The notes: generated by a model not told the origin, from the letters alone. Shown: positions 20,119 through 26,955, numbered from the stretch's first letter. The stretch is 37,619 bases of DNA from an uncultured Eubacterium sp. (GCA_905234995.1 CAJOJV010000011.1:3802-41420), one strand, 5' to 3'. Numbers and translations are program-made.

Positions 20119-20807
20119 TTGATTATGATAACGCCTTCTTTATTGATAAAGCGGGCTTGGCGTTGATTTTAAGTCAAAAGGGCATAAGCACAATTCATTG
20201 TTTGAATATTTTCGGGGAAGACATTGAAATTGATGATGACGAAGCCTGCCTTTCTCTGTTTTCAATGGTTAATGAACAGCTTGTTGAATCGGATGAGGAC
20301 GGCAGCTTTCGGCTTAACAGTCAGTTTGAAAGCGCCTGTAAAGCCATTATTGATGCGAAAAAAATAATCGCCGTTTATTCAAATGATAAAAACAGCGGCA
20401 GTCTTGTCGTTTATAAGAATGACGGCGGCGCAACCGCGGTTATGCAGGCGGAAAACCGAAGGGATTGCCTTAAGGTTTTTGAAATCAAAGCCGAGGAGCT
20501 GCAAAAGCATATTGCCTCCTGCATTGAGCAGTGCGGCAGAAGAAACAGCAGGGGCGAGGATAAAACGCTTTTTGTTGAATCGCTGGAATTTTTCGGGCTT
20601 GAGGATGATTTTGAGCAGATAATCGTAAATCCTCAGACGGCGGTGTTCGTTGAGGTTTTTGACATTGCTTTACAGCGCCCTTGGAAAAAGCTTGCGGTTA
20701 TCACGGAGGCGGGCAAGCAATGGCTTTGCCGGTGGCAGGGCGAGGAATATTCCTTTGAGGAGTATAACGCTCAGACGGATTTAAGCCTTGATGCGCTGTG
20801 CGGATAA
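20115..20807 (+). CDS. Unrecognised 230-residue cytoplasmic protein in the T7SS operon
   Basis: The start overlaps the regulator's stop codon (ATGA), so the two are translationally coupled. The product has no signal peptide or TM segment and alternates short strands and helices, with an acidic central stretch (DIEIDDDEAC) and a charged helix (VFEIKAEELQKHIASCIEQC). I do not recognise a family by sequence. EspG is the cytoplasmic substrate chaperone of ESX systems and has a comparable mixed alpha/beta make-up, so an EspG-like chaperone for the WXG100 or effector proteins downstream is a weak guess. Being locked in phase between the regulator and esaB argues for a dedicated secretion role. Confidence 0.85.
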   Translation: MIDYDNAFFIDKAGLALILSQKGISTIHCLNIFGEDIEIDDDEACLSLFSMVNEQLVESDEDGSFRLNSQFESACKAIIDAKKIIAVYSNDKNSGSLVVYKNDGGATAVMQAENRRDCLKVFEIKAEELQKHIASCIEQCGRRNSRGEDKTLFVESLEFFGLEDDFEQIIVNPQTAVFVEVFDIALQRPWKKLAVITEAGKQWLCRWQGEEYSFEEYNAQTDLSLDALCG

Positions 20808-20853
20808 TAAAGGTATAAAATAATATAAAATTCGGAAAGGCAGGGGCAGTTTT

Positions 20854-21102
20854 ATGATAACTGTGGATATTTATGTTCCTGTAATAAATAAGGTATATGA
20901 TTTTTCAATTAACGAAAAATTGCCGATTTCCGTTCTGGTTGAGGAAATCAGCGAAATGATTTCGCAGAAGGAAGGCTGCTTAACGGTTAAAAAACCGGAG
21001 GGCTTCGTGCTATGCAAGGCGGAAACGAAGGAGATAATGAATTCCGCTCTGAGCGTTGAGGCATACGGTATTGGCAACGGAAATAAGCTGATTTTGGTGT
21101 GA
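20854..21102 (+). CDS. esaB: EsaB/YukD ubiquitin-like T7SS protein
   Basis: The 82-residue product begins with the family's ITVDIYVPVINKVYDFSI strand pattern, followed by PISVLVEEISEMI and ending in NGNKLILV, which matches the beta-grasp (ubiquitin-like) fold of EsaB/YukD in length and order. In T7SSb it is a small cytoplasmic component needed for secretion; its exact step is not known. The ATG at 20854 is preceded by GGAAAGGCAGGGG. It is cotranscribed with the two genes before it and with the WXG100 array after it. Confidence 0.93.
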   Translation: MITVDIYVPVINKVYDFSINEKLPISVLVEEISEMISQKEGCLTVKKPEGFVLCKAETKEIMNSALSVEAYGIGNGNKLILV

Positions 21103-21199
21103 AATATGCCGTTTGTCATAAAAAACAGGCCATTCGTCAGAAAAACGTCAGCTTTTGCTTTGCATTTGTTATTATGTGATTGTCGGGAGGGAAAAGAGA

Positions 21200-21565
21200 T
21201 TGTTGTTAAAAGCTTATGATAATAAATTTGATATTTCAATTGATGAATTGAATAGCTGTGACAGCGTTCTCAACAGAGCCTTATACGAGCTGGAAGACAT
21301 AAGAAAAAATCTTGGCAATTTCAGCGGACTGGAAAATGAAGCTGCCCGGCTTTATAAAACAATTGAAAACACGGAGCAAACAAACCGGAATATAAAAACC
21401 TTAATTAAGGTGCTTAACTTTGCTGAAATCCAATATGCAAGTTGCGAAAAGAATATCGTTAACAACTGCAGTATGGTTTCAAGCCTGGATAAAAACGAAA
21501 GCAGGTTAAAGCCAATAAAAATCAATTCACCTTATTACAGGTTAATTAATTGGAGGCAGGTATAG
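21200..21565 (+). CDS. Divergent WXG100-like helical protein (FSG in place of WxG)
   Basis: I place the start at TTG 21200 (or TTG 21203) because GGGAGG lies at 21185-21190; an upstream TTG at 21155 has no ribosome site. The resulting product is about 121 residues: helix, turn at N-F-S-G-L-E (40-45), helix, with a Y-x3-E motif (Y79 to E83). Length, helical hairpin and placement of Y-x3-E match the WXG100 proteins next door, but Trp is replaced by Phe. A 30-residue polar tail follows. It ends 1 base before the next WXG100 gene. It could be a dedicated partner for heterodimer formation (inference), or a small T7SS accessory helical protein. Confidence 0.8.
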   Translation: MLLKAYDNKFDISIDELNSCDSVLNRALYELEDIRKNLGNFSGLENEAARLYKTIENTEQTNRNIKTLIKVLNFAEIQYASCEKNIVNNCSMVSSLDKNESRLKPIKINSPYYRLINWRQV

Positions 21566-21566
21566 T

Positions 21567-21869
21567 ATGGCAGTACAGTTTGAAGTAAACATTCAGAAAT
21601 TAAATTCGGATATTGACAGGGCAAGAGGTTGCCTCAAATATCTTAACGATAATTTAAAAAGTATGTTCGGAGAAATCAAGGAGCTTGATTCAATGTGGGA
21701 CGGCAAGGCAAACGATGCCTTTAACGTTCAGTTCAACAGCGATTATGAAATGATGCTTGATGTTTGCAAAAACCTTCAGAAGCTTATTGAATCTCTGGAA
21801 TATTCAAAGCAGGAATACATTAAGTGTGAAAATCAGGTTGCCTCGGCAATCGGGTCAATGAAGATTTAG
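21567..21869 (+). CDS. WXG100 protein (WDG)
   Basis: This 100-residue, two-helix protein has the turn motif W44-D-G46 (MWDGKANDAF) and a C-terminal Y-x3-E secretion-type motif (Y79-S-K-Q-E83). WXG100 proteins dimerise as four-helix bundles and are small T7SS substrates or components. The ATG is preceded by GGAGGCAGG, which overlaps the end of the previous gene. It is first of five consecutive canonical WXG100 genes, with gaps of 9-64 bases. Confidence 0.94.
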   Translation: MAVQFEVNIQKLNSDIDRARGCLKYLNDNLKSMFGEIKELDSMWDGKANDAFNVQFNSDYEMMLDVCKNLQKLIESLEYSKQEYIKCENQVASAIGSMKI

Positions 21870-21878
21870 GAGGGTATT

Positions 21879-22214
21879 ATGGCAAGGAATATAGGCTCGG
21901 ACGCTCAGTTAAGGGTAACCCCGGAAGAGCTTCAGGCAAAATCAGCAAGCGTAAATGCAATATCCTCCAAGATGCAAAGCCGGTATAACGAGCTGAAAAG
22001 CATTATCAGCCACTCCTCCTCTTACTGGGTTGGCACGGGCGGCGACGCTCACAGAAGCAAATTCAACGAGCAGCAGGCTGACGTTGAGGATATGTTTAAA
22101 AGAATAAAAGAGCATGTTGTTGACCTTCAGACAATGGCGGGCGTTTACACCTCCACTGAGGAAGACATCAAATCCACAATTCAGGAAACGCTTCCGAGCG
22201 ATGTAATTATTTAA
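21879..22214 (+). CDS. WXG100 protein (WVG), SDVII tail
   Basis: This 111-residue helical hairpin has W50-V-G52 followed by an unusual glycine-rich TGGDAH, and Y90-T-S-T-E94 as the Y-x3-E signal. The N-terminus LRVTPEELQ and the C-terminal tail SDVII recur in the WXG100 protein at 22970, marking the two as a close pair, probably by duplication. RBS AGGAGGG is 7 bases before the ATG. Confidence 0.94.
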   Translation: MARNIGSDAQLRVTPEELQAKSASVNAISSKMQSRYNELKSIISHSSSYWVGTGGDAHRSKFNEQQADVEDMFKRIKEHVVDLQTMAGVYTSTEEDIKSTIQETLPSDVII

Positions 22215-22222
22215 GAGGTGAT

Positions 22223-22543
22223 ATGATGGCAAGCTATGCAACTATAAGATTTAATTTTGCGCAGGCTAAGCAGCAGGCACAGCGCCTTGAAAACATTGCT
22301 CAGGAAATGAGAAACACTGCAAATCAGAATTTTGAGCAGGCACTCTCAGAGCTTTCCGCAGGGTGGAGCGGGGAATGCGCAACCCAGTACATAAGAAAAG
22401 CGCAAAAGGTTAAGGAGGATATTCTCACAACTGCAAAGGATTTGGATGCGGTTGCAGCAAGCATAAGAAAGGTTGCGCAGAGAATATATAACGCAGAAAT
22501 GGAAGCCAAGAGGCTTGCAGAGGAAATTGCAAGAAAAGCGTAA
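22223..22543 (+). CDS. WXG100 protein (WSG) lacking canonical Y-x3-E
   Basis: This protein of about 106 residues has W48-S-G50 at the hairpin. The candidate export motif reads Y89-N-A-E-M93, so the acidic residue is not at the usual +4 position. The C-terminal helix is long and charged (AKRLAEEIARKA). Two ATGs lie in tandem at 22223 and 22226; the AGAGGTG ribosome site at 22214-22220 fits either, slightly better the second. It may be the non-signal partner of a WXG100 heterodimer (inference). Confidence 0.92.
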   Translation: MMASYATIRFNFAQAKQQAQRLENIAQEMRNTANQNFEQALSELSAGWSGECATQYIRKAQKVKEDILTTAKDLDAVAASIRKVAQRIYNAEMEAKRLAEEIARKA

Positions 22544-22547
22544 TTCG

Positions 22548-22566
22548 CAATTAATTCAATTAATTG
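22548..22566. repeat. 9-bp inverted repeat in the WXG100 array
   Basis: CAATTAATT (22548-22556) and AATTAATTG (22558-22566) form a perfect inverted repeat with a 1-base centre, directly after the 22223 gene. It is too AT-rich for a strong hairpin; it could be an operator or chance. Confidence 0.4.
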
Positions 22567-22605
22567 TAAAAATAAATAAACAATTTTTTAAAGGAGATTA
22601 AAATT

Positions 22606-22905
22606 ATGGCACAGATCAGAGTAACAGCAGCTCAGCTTAAGGCACAGGCGGAAGCATTGAGAGCAACGAACGCAAGGTTCAAGAGCCGCGTTCAGAATCT
22701 TGAATCAACCGAGGCTCAGCTTAAGGGTATGTGGGAAGGCGAAGCAAACGATGCTTTCCATGCAGCCTTCACAAGAGATAAGGTTCAGATGGATAACTTC
22801 TACAATGCAATTGAGCAGTATGCAACCGTGCTTGATAACATTGCTATTAAGTATGAAAATGCTGAAAACATTAACACCAACACAGCCACAACGAGAACCT
22901 ATTAA
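22606..22905 (+). CDS. WXG100 protein (WEG), EsxA-like
   Basis: This 99-residue protein has W43-E-G45 in GMWEGEANDAF and Y83-E-N-A-E87 near the C-terminus, the layout of EsxA/YukE. It starts IRVTAAQLKAQAEALR, typical of the family. RBS AAAGGAG lies upstream. The 62-base gap before it is AT-rich and contains a 9-bp inverted repeat, so it might carry an extra promoter or processing site. It is the closest of the five to a classical EsxA. Confidence 0.95.
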   Translation: MAQIRVTAAQLKAQAEALRATNARFKSRVQNLESTEAQLKGMWEGEANDAFHAAFTRDKVQMDNFYNAIEQYATVLDNIAIKYENAENINTNTATTRTY

Positions 22906-22969
22906 TCAGCAACGCGGGTTCTGCCGAATAACTAATTAAATTCTAACTAATTTCAAAGGAGATATAATC

Positions 22970-23284
22970 ATGACAGGTACATTAAGAGTTACACCGGAAC
23001 AACTTATTTCAACAGCAGGTGAATTTCAGTCAGCAAGCAATGAGGTTAGAGCACTTACCTCTGAGATGACAAACACAGTTAACGGCCTTTCAAGCATCTG
23101 GGAAGGCGAGGCAGCAACGGCTTACACGGCAAAGTTCAACGGCCTTCAGGACGATATTGAAAGACTTATCGCAATGATTAACGAGCACGTAACAGACCTT
23201 AACGAGATGGCAAGAGTTTACTCTGAGGCTGAAAGAGCAGACCTTGATGAAATTGCAACTCTTTCATCCGACGTAATCATCTGA
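22970..23284 (+). CDS. WXG100 protein (WEG), SDVII tail
   Basis: This 104-residue helical hairpin has W44-E-G46 (SIWEGEAATAY) and Y84-S-E-A-E88. Its start LRVTPEQL and its C-terminal SDVII match the protein at 21879. RBS AAAGGAGAT precedes the ATG. It is last in the WXG100 array and is followed by a hairpin at 23305. Confidence 0.95.
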   Translation: MTGTLRVTPEQLISTAGEFQSASNEVRALTSEMTNTVNGLSSIWEGEAATAYTAKFNGLQDDIERLIAMINEHVTDLNEMARVYSEAERADLDEIATLSSDVII

Positions 23285-23304
23285 TTGCATTTAAAAAGCA
23301 TTAA

Positions 23305-23336
23305 AAGTTTCGGGGGCGGATTTGCCTCCGAAACTT
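23305..23336 (+). terminator. Stem-loop closing the secretion core operon
   Basis: AAGTTTCGGGGGC (23305-23317) pairs with GCCTCCGAAACTT (23324-23336) with one G-U pair and loop GGATTT. The T-tract is delayed (T-run at about 23351), so partial termination or mRNA protection is likely. It separates abundant WXG100 transcripts from the effector cassette. The AT-rich DNA to 23464 likely holds that cassette's promoter, but I could not pick out a paired -35/-10. Confidence 0.7.
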
Positions 23337-23478
23337 ATAATTGATTTATATTTTTTTCAAACTAACGGCGAGCACAGGCGCAGTATTAATTATTTAAAAA
23401 TCTTAAATCAGAAAATAATATTTATAAAAAACAGTGGATTTATTATAAATTAAATTATATAATTAAGGAGGTGTTGAT

Positions 23479-24543
23479 TTGAATAATCTTGTTGTAAAGG
23501 TGCCAAAAATGCAATCAGCGGCATCAAAGGAAGCGGACCTTATCAGAAAGCTTGATTCGCTTGCTGATGAAATCGGGCAGGTTCAGCGTTCATTGAGCTT
23601 CAACGTTAAATCAAAGGCTCAGATAAGCGCTCAGCTGCTTGCACTGCAGAGAGTCAGCAGTGCAAATGCAACCAAGGTCGGCAAATTATCATCAACACTT
23701 GCTGATGCAATAAACTATTATTCAGCAGCAGAAAAAAGAATAACTCAGCACCCCACCGGCGGCATCCCTGCAAAGAATGGCAAAAAAGGCTCAAAGGGCT
23801 CCACTGGAAAGAAAGAGGAAAAGAAGGGCTTTTGGGATTACTGGAATGATTTAGACGCCTGGAAATATATCACTAAAGCCGGCGTAGTCGGAAACGTTAT
23901 CGGCACTATTGGCAGCCTTCTCACTAAAGGTGACCCTGTCGGCAAAACCGTCCTGAACGGCTTAAAGGGACTTTCGGGCATAGTCGGCGATGTCGCAGGC
24001 TTAGTGCCCAAGAGCGGAGCAAGCTTTGACTGGAAAAAGCTTTTTGGTATTGCAGCAAGCGAGTCGGGCAAAATGAGCATCGGTGAAGCCTTTAAGGAGC
24101 AGCTCGGTAAATTCAGCTTTGGAAAAGCAACAACCGTTTCGGATAAGATTAAGGTTGGCGCAAAGTGGGCAGGCTCCGTTTTAACCGTTGCAACCACTGC
24201 TTATGATAACTTTATTGTTAATGATGAGAATAATTCAACGGGCAGGCAGATTGCTGAAACTATCGGAGAATCCGCTGTAAAGATCGGCGGCGGAATAATT
24301 ATCGGAGCTATTGCAGGAACTGTCGGAGCTCCAGCCGTTGTTGCCGGAGGAATTACAGTTCTCGCTACCTGGGCAATAGATAAGGGCTTTGAACACTTCA
24401 CGGGCAAAGGCGCTGCCGAATGGATTTCGGATACGGTTCTGGATACCGGAGGGAAAATTATTCACGATGTTGGCGATGCAGTCGGAAAAGCAGCTAAAAA
24501 AGTGGGCGACGCCGTATCAGGCTGGTGGAACAGCCTTTGGTGA
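23479..24543 (+). CDS. Putative T7SS effector with WXG100-like N-terminus and hydrophobic glycine-zipper C-terminus
   Basis: The TTG start is fixed by AAGGAGG at 23465-23471. In the 354-residue product, residues 1-90 form a helical hairpin-like domain ending in Y81-S-A-A-E85, a T7SS-type signal, but without WxG. A Gly/Lys linker spans 94-117. The C-terminal part holds two glycine-rich hydrophobic stretches (about 133-177 and 267-298, with G270-G272, G276, G280) and ends in amphipathic helices and GWWNSLW. No nuclease or NADase motif is seen. Glycine-zipper hydrophobic C-termini are known in pore-forming LXG-type T7SS toxins, so a membrane-damaging effector is the best guess (inference). A DUF4176 gene and a two-TM gene follow directly, the layout of an effector, accessory and immunity cassette. 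Confidence 0.85.
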   Translation: MNNLVVKVPKMQSAASKEADLIRKLDSLADEIGQVQRSLSFNVKSKAQISAQLLALQRVSSANATKVGKLSSTLADAINYYSAAEKRITQHPTGGIPAKNGKKGSKGSTGKKEEKKGFWDYWNDLDAWKYITKAGVVGNVIGTIGSLLTKGDPVGKTVLNGLKGLSGIVGDVAGLVPKSGASFDWKKLFGIAASESGKMSIGEAFKEQLGKFSFGKATTVSDKIKVGAKWAGSVLTVATTAYDNFIVNDENNSTGRQIAETIGESAVKIGGGIIIGAIAGTVGAPAVVAGGITVLATWAIDKGFEHFTGKGAAEWISDTVLDTGGKIIHDVGDAVGKAAKKVGDAVSGWWNSLW

Positions 24544-24579
24544 TAACATATATAACTTGTATTAACGGAGGTATTTATT

Positions 24580-24861
24580 ATGCTTGATTTCAATGAATTA
24601 TTACCTATAGGAACGGTCGTTTTATTAAACGATGCCGTTAAAAAGCTTATGATTTACGGCGTTGGACAGACGGATGAAACTAACGGCGTGGATTATGATT
24701 ACATCGGCGTTATGTATCCTGAGGGCAATATGGGAGAAGGCTCACAGTTTTTATTTAATCATTCGGACATTCAGGAGATTTTCTTCAGAGGCTATGAGAA
24801 TGAAGAAAGAGCTTTATTCTTAGAAAAACTTCAAAAGATTTATGAAGAGAATAATCTGTAA
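24580..24861 (+). CDS. DUF4176 protein, T7SS effector accessory
   Basis: The 93-residue cytoplasmic protein follows the DUF4176 pattern throughout: LLPIGTVVLL, KKLMIYGVGQ, DYDYIGVMYPEGNMG, FLFNHSDIQEIFFRGY and a final helix. Members of this family are recurrent neighbours of T7SS (LXG-type) toxin genes and are thought to help handle or target the toxin; that role here is inferred from position. RBS GGAGG precedes the ATG. Its stop overlaps the next start (TAATG), so the two are translationally coupled. Confidence 0.92.
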   Translation: MLDFNELLPIGTVVLLNDAVKKLMIYGVGQTDETNGVDYDYIGVMYPEGNMGEGSQFLFNHSDIQEIFFRGYENEERALFLEKLQKIYEENNL

Positions 24862-25385
24862 TGGACAATAATTATATTTACAGAGCACCAACTGAATTTG
24901 AAATGCAGCGCATATCTCGGTATATGGAAAAAAGCATTAACAGCGAAATTAAAATATTCAAATCACTTGATGTGATTTTTACCGCTTTAGGCATCTTTAT
25001 GTTGGTTTCAATAATGTCAAAAACCTCAAAGCCGATTATTGCCGTTGTTGTAGGCGTGGCAGCCTTTGCAGTCGTTTTTGTTTCGCTCTATCAAAAAAAG
25101 CTTGCTTTGACAGAGCTGCAGGCATATAAAAACGGCGAATACAGCATTGTTGAAGGATATTGCTCAAAGCTTGAAACAGACCCCGAACATGTGGGACGCC
25201 AATGGGCGGAATTTACGTCAAGGGACGGCAGCTTAATCAGCAAGAAAAACTTTGTTCTTACAAATGAAAATAATTCAGTTAATATGCCTTTAATTCTGGT
25301 TTGCCCAAAAACGGACAGAATCAGAAAGAAGGCAGAAAGAGTTTTTTCCGAGTATATGCTGAGTGATGAGTTTTTAAACAAATAA
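24861..25385 (+). CDS. Two-TM membrane protein, candidate immunity protein
   Basis: The 174-residue product has a charged N-terminus, two TM helices (about 36-51 and 56-76) and a C-terminal soluble domain of about 95 residues. I recognise no family. It starts inside the stop codon of the DUF4176 gene (TAATG) and is last in the cassette, followed by a hairpin. A membrane-located immunity protein would suit a pore-forming effector (inference from position and topology); an alternative is a membrane accessory unrelated to immunity. Confidence 0.85.
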   Translation: MDNNYIYRAPTEFEMQRISRYMEKSINSEIKIFKSLDVIFTALGIFMLVSIMSKTSKPIIAVVVGVAAFAVVFVSLYQKKLALTELQAYKNGEYSIVEGYCSKLETDPEHVGRQWAEFTSRDGSLISKKNFVLTNENNSVNMPLILVCPKTDRIRKKAERVFSEYMLSDEFLNK

Positions 25386-25395
25386 ATAATGATTT

Positions 25396-25421
25396 AGGCT
25401 TGATTTTAGGTCAAGCCTTTT
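25396..25421 (+). terminator. Terminator after the effector cassette
   Basis: AGGCTTGA (25396-25403) pairs with TCAAGCCT (25411-25418), followed by TTTAG. The tail is short, so efficiency may be moderate. Confidence 0.65.
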
Positions 25422-25460
25422 AGTCGTTTAATATTATAATAATTTTTAAAGGAGAATATT

Positions 25461-26378
25461 ATGAGTGACACTATGAAATGCTTATCCTGTCATAAGGATA
25501 TCCCCGTTGGCTCGGGCTTTTGCCCGTATTGCGGCGCAGTCGTTGAGGGCGCAGTCGTTGACCCTGAAGGCAACACCACCGTTTTGGGCGTAGGGATGTC
25601 TCCGTTTGAGCAGAATAATGTTCAGCCAGAGCCGCAGCCCGCTTGGCAGCCCACACCCGAGCCCGTACAGCAGCCCGCATGGCAATCCGCTCCGCAACCC
25701 GCACCACAGCCTGCGTGGCAGCCTGCTCCCGAGCCTGCACCGCAGCCCGCATGGCAGCCTGCTCCACAGCCGGAGCCGCAGACGTATAATCAGGCTCCGC
25801 CTCAGAATCAGGGCTATTATCAAAATGTGCCGAATCAGTCTGCAACGCAGCCCCCTATGACGAATATGGATATGACGGTGGGCAGCCCGATGATGCAGCC
25901 GCCCATGGGTCAGCAGCCAATGTATCAGCCTCCGATGGGTCAGCCGCCGATGTATCAGCAGCCAATGAGCATGGCGCCGCTTAAGCAGCTGAAAACCAAC
26001 CGCGGCCTTGCAAAATTCATTTTGCTTTCAATAATCACATTCGGCATATACGCAATCGTTTTGATGACCTGCATATCCGATGATATCAACGTTATCGCAT
26101 CAAGATATGACGGAAAAAAGACGATGAATTACTGCCTTATGTTTTTCATTGTTGGTCCGATAACCCTTGGCATTTATTCAATTGTGTGGATGCACTCAAT
26201 CAGTGCAAGAATCGGCAACGAGCTCCAGAGAAGGGGGATTGATTATTCCTTTGGCGCAAGCGATTTCTGGCTCTGGTGTGTGCTCGGCTCATTGATAATA
26301 GTCGGTCCGTTCATCTATTATCACAAGTTTTTAAAGGCAATGAATCTTTTATCCGAAAACTATAACATTTACGGCTGA
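25461..26378 (+). CDS. Zinc-ribbon, Pro/Gln linker, DUF4234 membrane protein
   Basis: The 305-residue product begins with a zinc ribbon (7-28: C-L-S-C and C-P-Y-C). Next comes an N-T-T-V-L-G motif (38-43), like those beside the FHA domains at the left end, then a long P-Q-P-A-W repeat linker (about 55-115) and an M-Y/M-G-Q-P-P segment. The C-terminal DUF4234-type domain (about 180-295) has three or four TM segments with LSIITFGIYAI and ITLGIYSIVWM. RBS AAAGGAG precedes the ATG. The linker resembles that of the partial FHA gene at base 2, so the two may derive from a common zinc-ribbon parent. Thr39 or Thr40 could be a kinase target read by the FHA proteins (inference). The function of DUF4234 is unknown. 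Confidence 0.92.
   Translation: MSDTMKCLSCHKDIPVGSGFCPYCGAVVEGAVVDPEGNTTVLGVGMSPFEQNNVQPEPQPAWQPTPEPVQQPAWQSAPQPAPQPAWQPAPEPAPQPAWQPAPQPEPQTYNQAPPQNQGYYQNVPNQSATQPPMTNMDMTVGSPMMQPPMGQQPMYQPPMGQPPMYQQPMSMAPLKQLKTNRGLAKFILLSIITFGIYAIVLMTCISDDINVIASRYDGKKTMNYCLMFFIVGPITLGIYSIVWMHSISARIGNELQRRGIDYSFGASDFWLWCVLGSLIIVGPFIYYHKFLKAMNLLSENYNIYG
25617..25800 (+). repeat. In-gene Pro/Gln-rich degenerate tandem repeat
   Basis: Units of about 21-30 bases encode variants of PQPAWQPAPEP. The same kind of sequence fills bases 2-112 in the partial FHA gene. Such similarity at both ends of the locus could allow recombination between the two genes. Confidence 0.75.
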
Positions 26379-26417
26379 TAATTAATTTCCCGTTTAAATT
26401 ACATACGCAAAAAAAAG

Positions 26418-26447
26418 AACCTCCGTTGGAAGTCCCCAACGGAGGTT
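26418..26447. terminator. Hairpin with A-run on its left side
   Basis: AACCTCCGTTGG (26418-26429) pairs perfectly with CCAACGGAGGTT (26436-26447). An A-run at 26409-26416 precedes it, so on the minus strand the hairpin is followed by a T-run and is a strong terminator. On the plus strand the tail is not T-rich. It lies 40 bases after the DUF4234 gene and could stop transcription from either side. Confidence 0.7.
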
Positions 26448-26538
26448 TAATGATGCTACATACTTTCCGATTTCAAAATTACTTAATAGAACATATTTTT
26501 GTTACTATATTGAAAATGATAGAATAAAACAATTTGAA

Positions 26539-26955
26539 ATGAAAATAAAACAACCAATAAGTTCATACGAAGCAAGTGCATCAATTAAGTTTTTAAATTC
26601 AAATTATTGGATAAAAGGGAAAGTCCGTCTTGATTATATTTTTGCATTAGTTAAAATAGATTTATATGAAAAAAACAAGCACTATAGTCTAATATTTGAC
26701 TATCAACACGATAGTAATTCAGATATTTACCATGGGGGATTAGCAATAATAACTATAGCGAATTCATTTCATAATCAAATAATAAGTAGTGTTTGTGCAT
26801 TGTCAGACAATGCCATCGGTTCAAACAAATACTCTGAGCTTAAACATAAATTCCTAATTTCAAAAGAGCATAACCCTTTTTATTCATTAAGGATTAGCAA
26901 CTCTATTGATAAAGAGTATTTTAATTGGTTAAAAGAAACATTTAAAATTCAATAA
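26539..26955 (+). CDS. Hypothetical 138-residue protein, possibly 5'-truncated
   Basis: This AT-rich frame encodes a soluble protein with alternating strands (IKFLNSNYWIKGKVRLDYIFALVKIDLYE) and a C-terminal helix. I recognise no family. There is no ribosome site before the ATG at 26539, and the frame stays open upstream to about 26398 through the hairpin at 26418 without another ATG. This suggests either a weakly translated gene or the remnant of a longer one. Codon use is more AT-rich than in the T7SS genes. It could be an orphan immunity or accessory gene, but nothing shows this. Confidence 0.5.
   Translation: MKIKQPISSYEASASIKFLNSNYWIKGKVRLDYIFALVKIDLYEKNKHYSLIFDYQHDSNSDIYHGGLAIITIANSFHNQIISSVCALSDNAIGSNKYSELKHKFLISKEHNPFYSLRISNSIDKEYFNWLKETFKIQ

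Noticed and set aside
25617-25800. CRISPR-like look of the regular repeats
   Set aside because: The units are in-frame codons of a Pro/Gln linker without constant repeats or unique spacers.
25471-25845. Long minus-strand frames opposite the Pro/Gln repeat
   Set aside because: They arise from the repetitive CAG/CCN codons of the plus-strand gene, encode low-complexity Arg/Ala or Leu/Gly runs and have no ribosome site.
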